Assembly (NCBI RefSeq): GCF_014207185.1
Contig: NZ_JACHCP010000002.1
Span: forward strand, 62,001-126,000
DNA: 64,000 nucleotides
DNA from: Rhodanobacter sp. A1T4
Lineage (GTDB): Bacteria; Pseudomonadota; Gammaproteobacteria; Xanthomonadales; Rhodanobacteraceae
Direction: 5' to 3'
Part shown: positions 57,683 through 64,000 of the stretch, piece by piece
Position numbering within the stretch: the first letter of the stretch is position 1
Layout of the letters: every line of letters starts with the position of its first letter
The notes under the pieces: generated by a model
The model's database searches: none
Told to the model about the DNA's origin: nothing
What the model saw: only the letters and a program-made list of their open reading frames with translations
Made by a program: the position numbers and the translations under genes

Positions 57683-58740
57683 AGCCAGCCTTCGTGATTG
57701 CCGTCGTGGTGATGGTCATCATCACCATTGCCGTCGTCGTAGCACCCCTGCTCCGCCGCGGCCGTCAGCAGGGGCATTCGCGCAGCGTGTTCGCGCTCGC
57801 GCTGTTCGTCATCGTTGCAGTGCCTCTGCTCACACTCGGCCTGTATCTCAAGATCGGCACGCCAGCCACGCTCGATGGTGTCGCCGTGCAGCCGCCGGCG
57901 ATGACGATCGATCAGGCGCTGGCCGATCTGCACGCGCACCTGGCGCAACAGCCGGATGATCTGCGCGGCTGGTCACTGTTGGCACAAACCAGTATGGCCA
58001 TGCATCAGCCTTCCGACGCACGCGATGCCTACGACCACATGTTGAAACTCGACGCCGGCAGCACCGAAGCGATGGTCGGCTGGGCCGAAGTCGACGCCGT
58101 GCTGCAGCCCGGCCACGTGATGGGCGAACGTGCGCGTGATCTGCTCCGGCAGGCGGTGCAGAAGCAGCCGGATAATCAGCGCGGTCTGTGGCTGCTCGGT
58201 ATCAGCCAGTTCCAGCAAAACCAGTTTGCCGAAGCCGCCGCAACCTGGCGTCATCTGCAGCCGATGCTGCAACCCGGCAGCACGGTGGCCAATGCTGTCG
58301 CCGAGCAGATTGCAGCCGCCGATGCACATGCCGGTGGCGCGTCAAACTCAGCGCCAAAATCCACCAATCCCACCACAGGCAACGCTGTACCCGGTGGCCC
58401 AGCCCTGCAGGTAAAGGTACGCCTGGCGCCGGCATTGAAGGCGCGTATCGGCAGTGGCGACACCCTCTTTATCTATGCCCGTGCGCCCAATGGCCCGCCT
58501 ATGCCGCTGGCTGTTGCGCGCATGGACGCAAGCACACTGCCGGTCAGCATCACGCTGACCGATGCCATGGCGATGACGCCCCAGTTGAAGCTCTCATCGG
58601 TATCCCAAGTATTCGTTGGCGCACGCGTCAGCCACAGCGGTCAGGCCATCGCGCAGCCCGGCGATCTGGAAGGCGACGCCGGCGTGGTAGCGGTCGACTC
58701 CACGAAATCAATCAATATCACCATCGACACGGTGCACTGA
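57679..58740 (+). CDS. ccmI: Cytochrome c-type biogenesis protein CcmI
   Basis: Apocytochrome chaperone of 353 residues. Two N-terminal membrane helices (VIAVVVMVIITIAVVVAPLL and FALALFVIVAVPLLTLGLYL) precede a TPR region (AQQPDDLRGWSLLAQTSMAM, then RGLWLLGISQFQQNQFAEA). A C-terminal domain (LAPALKARIGSGDTLFIYAR) belongs to the CcmI/TPR group. GTG at 57679 overlaps the ccmH stop. Confidence 0.92.
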   Translation: MKPAFVIAVVVMVIITIAVVVAPLLRRGRQQGHSRSVFALALFVIVAVPLLTLGLYLKIGTPATLDGVAVQPPAMTIDQALADLHAHLAQQPDDLRGWSLLAQTSMAMHQPSDARDAYDHMLKLDAGSTEAMVGWAEVDAVLQPGHVMGERARDLLRQAVQKQPDNQRGLWLLGISQFQQNQFAEAAATWRHLQPMLQPGSTVANAVAEQIAAADAHAGGASNSAPKSTNPTTGNAVPGGPALQVKVRLAPALKARIGSGDTLFIYARAPNGPPMPLAVARMDASTLPVSITLTDAMAMTPQLKLSSVSQVFVGARVSHSGQAIAQPGDLEGDAGVVAVDSTKSINITIDTVH

Positions 58741-59987
58741 TGGGCGACGCACGCCAGTACTTCGCCCTACCCTCGCCGTTCGCGATGAAACGCGGTGGCG
58801 AACTGCACGGCGCACATGTTGCCTACGAAACCTGGGGCACACTGAATGCCTCGCGCGATAATGCCGTGCTGATCCTTACCGGCTTGTCGCCCAGCGCTCA
58901 CGCCGCATCGAATGCCGGCGACACGTCGCCCGGCTGGTGGGAAGCGATGCTTGGCGACGGCAGCGCTATCGACACCTCGCGCTGGTTCGTGATCTGTGTC
59001 AACTCGCTGGGCAGCGACAAAGGCTCCACCTGCCCCGCCTCGATCGATCCAGCCACCGGTGAGGCCTACCGGCTGAATTTCCCCGACCTGTCGCTGGAAG
59101 ATGTGGCCAATGCAGCACACGCCGCCGTCAGCAGCATTGGCATCACCCAACTGGCGTGCCTGATCGGCTGCTCGATGGGCGGCATGAGCGCGCTGGCCTA
59201 TATGTTCTTGCATCCCGGCAGTGTGCGCACCCATATCAGCGTCGACACCGCACCGCAGGCACAGCCGTTTGCCATCGCCATCCGCTCGCTGCAACGCGAG
59301 GCGATCCGGCTCGATCCGAACTGGAAGGACGGCAATTACGATATCCAGGGACGGACGAGTGCCGCGAGCGTCCCAAAAGGGGATACCCAAAGAACGGGCA
59401 GAGGAAGCGCCGAAGCGACCGATATCCACGACGCCCAAGGATGGGCTAGTGTCGCGAGCGCAGGACGCGCAGGAGCGACCGCGGCGGAAGGTGGCACCTA
59501 TCCCGATATCGGTATGAGTATCGCGCGCAAGCTCGGTGTGATCACCTATCGATCCGCGATGGAATGGAACGGCCGTTTCGCCCGCATCCGGCTCGACCCC
59601 GAGCAACGCGACGACGACCCATTCGGCCGCGAGTTTCAAGTCGAGTCCTACCTCGAAGGCCACGCGCAGCGCTTCGTACGCACCTTCGATCCGAACAGCT
59701 ACCTCTACCTCTCGCGCGCCAGCGACTGGTTCGACATGGCCGAATACGGCAACGGCAGCGTGCATGAAGGGCTCAAGCACATCCACGTCGAGCAGGCCAT
59801 GGTGATCGGTGTCAGCACCGATATCCTGTTCCCCCTGCAGCAGCAGCAGGAGATTGCCGAAGGTCTGGAGGCTACGGGTGCGCAGGTGGAGTTCGTCGCG
59901 CTCGATTCACCCCAAGGCCATGATGCGTTCCTCGTCGACATCGAAAATTACAGCAAGGCCATTGGCGGATTTCTCGGTCGGATCTAG
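58740..59987 (+). CDS. metX: Homoserine/serine O-acyltransferase (MetX family)
   Basis: Alpha/beta-hydrolase acyltransferase of 415 residues, in the family that acylates L-homoserine (or, in some Xanthomonadales, L-serine) for methionine or cysteine synthesis. The nucleophile elbow is GCSMGG, with the aspartate in STDILFPL and the histidine in SPQGHDAF. GSDKGSTCPASIDP marks the oxyanion region. It shares one base with the ccmI stop, so it is coupled to the ccm operon. Residues ~203-252 are a repeat-derived insertion absent from usual family members, between NWKDGNYD and YPDIGMSIARKLG. Acetyl- versus succinyl-CoA preference cannot be read here. Confidence 0.92.
   Translation: MGDARQYFALPSPFAMKRGGELHGAHVAYETWGTLNASRDNAVLILTGLSPSAHAASNAGDTSPGWWEAMLGDGSAIDTSRWFVICVNSLGSDKGSTCPASIDPATGEAYRLNFPDLSLEDVANAAHAAVSSIGITQLACLIGCSMGGMSALAYMFLHPGSVRTHISVDTAPQAQPFAIAIRSLQREAIRLDPNWKDGNYDIQGRTSAASVPKGDTQRTGRGSAEATDIHDAQGWASVASAGRAGATAAEGGTYPDIGMSIARKLGVITYRSAMEWNGRFARIRLDPEQRDDDPFGREFQVESYLEGHAQRFVRTFDPNSYLYLSRASDWFDMAEYGNGSVHEGLKHIHVEQAMVIGVSTDILFPLQQQQEIAEGLEATGAQVEFVALDSPQGHDAFLVDIENYSKAIGGFLGRI
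59358..59481 (+). repeat. In-frame repeat insertion within metX
   Basis: Two related modules share the ends AGTGYCGCGAGCG and AGCGACCG: module 1 at 59358-59421 and module 2 at 59448-59481. The preceding GGGACG...CGTCCC forms a hairpin. The encoded residues (TSAASVPKGDTQRTGRGSAE, then ATDIHDAQGWASVASAG) are low-complexity and do not fit the fold. The total length keeps the reading frame. This resembles palindromic elements that insert in coding genes. Confidence 0.65.
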
Positions 59988-60114
59988 TCGCACAGCGGAA
60001 TCCAGCGCCTCAGCATGACTGGCATTTTATTTTCTCCCGCCACCGGCGACCGCATCGCCTATAATCCAAAGCGACGCAACGTCTTCTCGCTTCACCTGAT
60101 TTACGGAGCCCACC

Positions 60115-60696
60115 ATGCTCACACTCGATTTCCCCGGTAGCCGCACGCTCATCGATACGATCGACGAAGCCGTGAGCAAGCATTCCACCCCCGCCATTAC
60201 CGATAGCCTGCGCAACAGCCTGTGCAAGCTGATCCGTAGTAACGAGGTCAAACTCCCCGCCTGCGTGTTCGAAGCCAACGAAGGTCACTATGCCCGGCGC
60301 GAGCTGTATTGCAGCGAAGACCATGGCTACTGCGTCGTCGCGATGACCTGGGGCCCGGGCCAGGGCACGTTGATCCACGATCATGACGGGATGTGGTGCG
60401 TGGAAGGCGTGTGGAACGGCGCGCTTGAAGTGGTTCAATACGAACGGATGGAAAACGAGGATGCTCGCTATCACTTCCGCCCCGTCGGTTCGATTCAGGC
60501 CGGTCCAGGTTCGGCCGGCAGCTTGATACCGCCGCACGAGTACCACACTATCCGCAACCCGAGCGACGACTCCATCGCGGTGAGCCTGCATATCTACTCC
60601 GGCCGCATGACCCGCTGCGCCGTGTTCCAGCCATTGCCTGACGATGGCTGGTATCACCGCGACGAACGTCAGCTGGGGCTCGACCAAATCCACTGA
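60115..60696 (+). CDS. Cysteine dioxygenase family (thiol dioxygenase) cupin
   Basis: Non-heme iron thiol dioxygenase of 193 residues. The cupin motif IHDHDGMWCVEGVW supplies H88 and H90, and PPHEYHTI the third histidine (H141 or H144). Candidates are cysteine dioxygenase or 3-mercaptopropionate dioxygenase; residues alone do not decide. It follows metX by 127 bases on the same strand and precedes tRNA-Leu. Confidence 0.82.
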   Translation: MLTLDFPGSRTLIDTIDEAVSKHSTPAITDSLRNSLCKLIRSNEVKLPACVFEANEGHYARRELYCSEDHGYCVVAMTWGPGQGTLIHDHDGMWCVEGVWNGALEVVQYERMENEDARYHFRPVGSIQAGPGSAGSLIPPHEYHTIRNPSDDSIAVSLHIYSGRMTRCAVFQPLPDDGWYHRDERQLGLDQIH

Positions 60697-60721
60697 TCCC
60701 GGCATAATGTGCAGCTGATCT

Positions 60722-60807
60722 GCCGGTGTGGCGGAATGGTAGACGCGGCGGACTCAAAATCCGCTGGCAGCGATGTCGTGTAGGTTCGAGTCCTATCACC
60801 GGTACCA
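60722..60807 (+). tRNA. tRNA-Leu (anticodon CAA)
   Basis: Type II tRNA of 86 bases. The acceptor stem pairs GCCGGTG with CACCGGT (one G-U pair). The anticodon stem GCGGA/TCCGC encloses loop CTCAAAA, giving anticodon CAA (decodes UUG). The T-loop sequence GGTTCGAGTCC is present, and the terminal CCA is encoded (60805-60807). Confidence 0.96.
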
Positions 60808-60852
60808 GATCAGGGTTTCAAGCAGTATCAGCGAGACCCATGAAACACCCCA

Positions 60853-60876
60853 AGCCCGCATAACAGCGGGCTTTTT
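60853..60876 (+). terminator. Rho-independent terminator after tRNA-Leu
   Basis: 7-bp perfect stem AGCCCGC (60853-60859) and GCGGGCT (60866-60872), loop ATAACA, followed by a T-run to 60876. Confidence 0.9.
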
Positions 60877-61145
60877 CATGCCAGCAGCGCCAACATCAAC
60901 ATCGGGTCCAGCCCATTTGTAGCTCGACGCTTGATCGAGCAACGCCACAGTTAAGGGGCAATTGGCGTCTGCGTTGAATGCAACGCATTGCCCGGTCGCT
61001 ATCGCACCTCAGGGTCACTTCGAAACGATTGCGGGACAGGACGATTGTGCTGAAGCTGCCGATTGCAGGGCCACGCTAGGTCGCGGACTTAAGTCAGAAC
61101 GGACGCTCGGTTTTGGTACCGTTGGACGGGAATCGTGTGAATAGC

Positions 61146-61174
61146 GTTCCGTTTCACGATCGGTGAAACGGAAC
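61146..61174. repeat. Perfect 12-bp hairpin
   Basis: GTTCCGTTTCAC, a 5-base loop, then GTGAAACGGAAC. It lies just downstream of a minus-strand gene remnant and lacks a T-run. Confidence 0.6.
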
Positions 61175-61183
61175 AGCCCCTGA

Positions 61184-61318
61184 CTATTTGGCATATAGCG
61201 AAAGAACATCGAAAGGTGGGCTGTCCAATTCTGTAACAGAGTTGATCCCATACTTGTCTGCCAGCCAGCGATGGCATTCTCGATCTCTCGTTCCCAACGC
61301 GCCGTTGCGAACCCACTG
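61184..61318 (-). pseudogene. Probable 3' remnant of an unknown gene
   Basis: From the stop at 61184-61186 back to 61318 the minus strand reads a protein-like tail: QWVRNGALGTRDRECHRWLA, then DKYGINSVTELDSPPFDVLS and LYAK. The frame is closed upstream by a TGA at 61319-61321. The DNA is noticeably less GC-rich than the rest. No family was recognised. The rest of 60877-61398 shows no gene. Confidence 0.35.
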
Positions 61319-61398
61319 TCAAGCCTCGGGTCAGCCACTGCACCAGAAAAAGGAAGCCTCGGCTCCTGCCACTGAGCATCCAGACGAAGAACATCCGC

Positions 61399-63048
61399 AT
61401 GCGTAATTCTCGATTGAATCATTGGTTCAAAAATTTTCAGCTGCCCGCGGCACTGCTGCTCGCAGGCACCAGCAGTATGGCGATGGCTCAGGTGCAACCA
61501 CATGTATACGCCCATCAATACGATCTGGTCGTTTATGGTGCCACCCCATCGGGCATCAGCGCGGCCGTGGAGGCCGCGCGCCATGATCTGCATGTCGCGA
61601 TAATCGAGCCAGGCGCGCACATAGGCGGCATGATGGCAGGTGGCCTGAGCCGTACCGATACTGGCAACAAGATCGTGATCGGTGGTATCGCCCGCGAATT
61701 CTTCGAGCGCGTCGGCGCTCGTTATGGCCGGCCAATCGAATGGAATTTCGAGCCACATGTGGCTTCGGCAGTGTTCGACCAGATGCTGCGCGACGCGCAT
61801 GTCGATATCTACATGAACAAACCCATCCTGGAACAAGGGGGCGTGCAGAAACAGGGCCAGACCATCCTCGCCTTGGCTACTGCCGACAATCAGTTGTTCC
61901 GGGCAAAGGTGTTTATCGATGCGACCTACGAAGGCACACTGATGGGTGCATCCGGCGTGTCCTACACCTGGGGTCGCGAGAGCGAGAACAAATATGGCGA
62001 GGGCTTGGCCGGTTACCGCGTAGCTGATCAATCCGGGCCGAGCCGGGATAACTTCACCACGCAGGTCTCGCCCTATGCCGCGAATGGCACCTTGTTGCCG
62101 GGAGTACAGTCCAGTCCGGACGAAAAGCTGGGAGATTTCGACGGCAAGATCCAGGCTTACGGATTCCGTCTTTGTATCACTCAGCGCGACGACAACAAGC
62201 TGCCGTTTCCCAAGCCCGTAAACTACCAGCCGGCCGATTATGCACTGCTGGCACGCCAACTCGAAGCACTAACGGTTGCCCATGGCCACGCACCTGATTT
62301 GGGTGAATTAGTCAGCCTGGGAGCGCTGCCGAACGACAAATTCGACGTCAACGACTTGGGTGCGATTTCCACCGATGACCTTGGCTCAAGTTGGCGCTAT
62401 CCGGCGGCTAACGCGGCGCAACGTGCCACGATCTGGCAAGCGCATTACGATTATGAGGCGGGTTTCTTTTATTTTCTCGGTCACGATCCGAGCGTACCCG
62501 TTTCGCTGCGCAATGAAGTCAACAGCTACGGCTTGGCCAAAGATGAATTTATCGCCAATCACGGCTGGCCATGGCAACTCTACGTACGCGAATCGCGACG
62601 CATGTTGGGCGAATATATCCTGACCGAGCGCGATCTTGAAAACGATCCGGTAATTGATCGAAGCAAAACAGATGCGATAGGCCTAGGTTCCTACGCCATG
62701 GATATGCATAACGTGGAGCGCATCCCACTCTCCAATGGCCTAGTGCAGAACGAGGGCGGCACGTACGTGCCGGTCAAGGCGTATCAGATTCCGTACCGGA
62801 GCCTGTTACCCATGCCGAGCGAAACCGACAACCTGCTGGTCACAGTGTGTTTGTCGGCCAGCCATGTCGCCTATGCTTCGTTACGCATGGAACCCCAGTA
62901 CATGATCGTCGGCCACGCTGCAGGTCTTGCGGCGACGTTTGCCGTGCATGGGGATACTACCGTTTACCAAATTCCGCTGGCAGCCATGCAGGCGCAGCTG
63001 AAAACCGAGCATGCCGTGCTGGACATCCCGAACACAACTGCTCAGTAG
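61399..63048 (+). CDS. Exported FAD-dependent oxidoreductase
   Basis: FAD oxidoreductase of 549 residues in the PF12831 (FAD_oxidored) group. The signal peptide (LPAALLLAGTSSMAMAQ) is followed by Rossmann motif DLVVYGATPSGISAAVEAAR and IIEPGAHIGGMMAGGLSRTD. A C-terminal FAD segment contains LRMEPQYMIVGHAAGLAATFA. Family members occur with glycan- and sulfatase-related genes, often without known substrate. The ATG lies only 78 bases beyond the presumed gene remnant. Confidence 0.82.
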   Translation: MRNSRLNHWFKNFQLPAALLLAGTSSMAMAQVQPHVYAHQYDLVVYGATPSGISAAVEAARHDLHVAIIEPGAHIGGMMAGGLSRTDTGNKIVIGGIAREFFERVGARYGRPIEWNFEPHVASAVFDQMLRDAHVDIYMNKPILEQGGVQKQGQTILALATADNQLFRAKVFIDATYEGTLMGASGVSYTWGRESENKYGEGLAGYRVADQSGPSRDNFTTQVSPYAANGTLLPGVQSSPDEKLGDFDGKIQAYGFRLCITQRDDNKLPFPKPVNYQPADYALLARQLEALTVAHGHAPDLGELVSLGALPNDKFDVNDLGAISTDDLGSSWRYPAANAAQRATIWQAHYDYEAGFFYFLGHDPSVPVSLRNEVNSYGLAKDEFIANHGWPWQLYVRESRRMLGEYILTERDLENDPVIDRSKTDAIGLGSYAMDMHNVERIPLSNGLVQNEGGTYVPVKAYQIPYRSLLPMPSETDNLLVTVCLSASHVAYASLRMEPQYMIVGHAAGLAATFAVHGDTTVYQIPLAAMQAQLKTEHAVLDIPNTTAQ

Positions 63049-63144
63049 CTGGCAGTTACGGCACCTATGTAGCGCCCGACGCAAGCGGCAGTGCAGAGGT
63101 CGAACACGACCTCGATTTGTGCCGTCTATCCGTAGCGTCGGTGG

Positions 63145-64000
63145 CTACTGCAGTTCGCGCACCACGCGAAACCCGATCCGGCCACTGCGTACGCTGCCAT
63201 CGGTACCTTGACGATAGGCCGAATTCACCTGATCCGGTGAACTGCCCCACGAGCCGCCGCGCACCACGTGCGCACTGCAACCAGGGTTAAGCCACGCGCT
63301 GCCGTCATTGGGCGATCGCACGTAACTTTCGTGCCAGCAGTCCTGCACCCACTCCGAGACGTTGCCATCGATGTCGTAAAGACCGAATGGGTTGGACGCA
63401 AAGTGCATCACCGGCGCCGGACCCCAGTAGCCATCGCGATAGCCGCGAAAAGCGTTGCTCCAATGACGGCCGTTGCGCGAACGGTCGCCGGAGCCGGTGA
63501 GGTTTTCCACCAGTTTGGTCGGTGTGCCGTCGCCCCACCAGTAGCGCGTGCTGGTACCACCACGCAGCGCGTATTCGAATTCGGACTCATTCGGAAGCCG
63601 GTAGATTTTTCCGGTGCGCTGGCTGAGCCAGTCAGCGTAGGCCTTGGCGTCGTTCCACGAAATATTGATCACGGGCAGATCGTCTGCGGCCTTGTTGCCG
63701 ACGTAATCGTCCTGCCAGCTGGCACGCTCGTCATCATGCATAGCACCGCTGCGCTCGTCGTAGATGCTGGCGCCGCCCAACTTTATCGAGTCAGGCACGT
63801 AACCGCTGTTGCGCACAAACTCGCGGAACTGTCCGACAGTGATGGCGCTGCGTGCCATCGCAAAACCCTTGTCGAGGGTGACTGGGTGTTGCGGCTTTTG
63901 GTTCTGGCTGTAACCATCCTGATTGTCCGGCGCACCCATCTGGAAACTGCCGGTGGGAACCACCAGCATCGCCGGCGATTTGCCCGGCATATCGACGTAG
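63145..64000 (-). CDS. SUMF1/FGE-like protein, 5' end beyond the window
   Basis: C-terminal ~285 residues of a formylglycine-generating enzyme-fold protein. The N-terminal FGE entry motif is MLVVPTGSFQMG, followed by HPVTLDKGFAMARSAITVGQ, WNDAKAYADWLSQRTGK and VVRGGSWGSS ... GFRVVREL. The frame is open through the window end upstream of an ATG at 63990, so the gene is probably longer, possibly a kinase-FGE fusion. The cysteine pair used by catalytic FGE near RGGSW is absent (S and V there), arguing against true FGE activity. Confidence 0.8.
   Translation of the reverse strand, partial: YVDMPGKSPAMLVVPTGSFQMGAPDNQDGYSQNQKPQHPVTLDKGFAMARSAITVGQFREFVRNSGYVPDSIKLGGASIYDERSGAMHDDERASWQDDYVGNKAADDLPVINISWNDAKAYADWLSQRTGKIYRLPNESEFEYALRGGTSTRYWWGDGTPTKLVENLTGSGDRSRNGRHWSNAFRGYRDGYWGPAPVMHFASNPFGLYDIDGNVSEWVQDCWHESYVRSPNDGSAWLNPGCSAHVVRGGSWGSSPDQVNSAYRQGTDGSVRSGRIGFRVVRELQ

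Noticed and set aside
61015..62259. 414-codon minus-strand frame over the FAD oxidoreductase
   Set aside because: It lies antisense to a well-supported enzyme and shows no domain. Only a different frame at 61184-61318 reads like a protein.

Overview
The window is a compact, GC-rich chromosomal segment of a gammaproteobacterium. The gene set and protein sequences best fit the Xanthomonadales, most likely Rhodanobacteraceae (Dyella/Rhodanobacter/Luteibacter-like): an sdhCDAB-sdhE-ygfX block preceded by a DUF1674 (SDHAF4-like) gene, a complete ccmABCDEFGHI operon, Kmo, HutF-type histidine catabolism, MsbA/LpxK/ComEC/ExbBD lipid-envelope genes, and MetX following the ccm genes. The lineage is inferred from gene content and protein look; no 16S or marker search could be run. 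No prophage, transposase, CRISPR array or plasmid gene is visible.

Layout. 0-3.2 kb: an ECF sigma/anti-sigma pair divergent from a membrane-anchored catalase-like peroxidase and a cytochrome b561, with matching ECF-type promoter motifs on both strands. 3.3-5.3 kb: alkylation repair (Ada-AlkA fusion and Ogt). 5.4-16.6 kb: accessory genes (secreted phosphodiesterase, LysR, VOC protein and MFS transporter, AAA ATPase, 1002-residue glycosidase-like lipoprotein, EamA-type transporter, NTF2-like protein) plus an intergenic repeat cluster and a LysR gene tail. 16.7-19.7 kb: a CpxRA-like two-component system divergent from a Spy/CpxP-like protein, with a perfect CpxR box between them, and a 56-aa YXWGXW lipoprotein. 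19.8-25.7 kb: hutF and hutI separated by a GNAT-nitrilase fusion and a ClC antiporter. 25.7-34.3 kb: lpxK, msbA, exbD, exbB, comEC, lolD and lolC/E, all on the minus strand. 34.4-38.9 kb: succinate dehydrogenase and its two maturation factors. 39-43 kb: ygfZ, a SleB-type hydrolase, two glycine-zipper lipoproteins, TatD. 43-48.2 kb: a MarR-controlled EmrAB-type tripartite efflux operon. 48.3-51.6 kb: PHA regulator, acetoacetyl-CoA reductase, kynurenine monooxygenase, DUF3293. 51.6-60 kb: ccmABCDEFGHI-metX, with start/stop overlaps at most junctions. 60-64 kb: cysteine dioxygenase-like protein, tRNA-Leu(CAA), a FAD oxidoreductase and a SUMF1-like gene cut by the window edge.

The most unusual content is non-genic. 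Two copies of a ~267-bp element with terminal inverted repeats sit exactly between operon genes (emrA/emrB and ccmB/ccmC). Their central hairpins keep pairing although their sequences differ. A second repeat-derived insertion lies in frame inside metX and adds roughly 50 residues without breaking the frame. Both look like small mobile or structured elements tolerated inside transcription units. Two short genes outside conventional ORF length limits (the SDHAF4-like protein and the YXWGXW lipoprotein) were recovered by hand.
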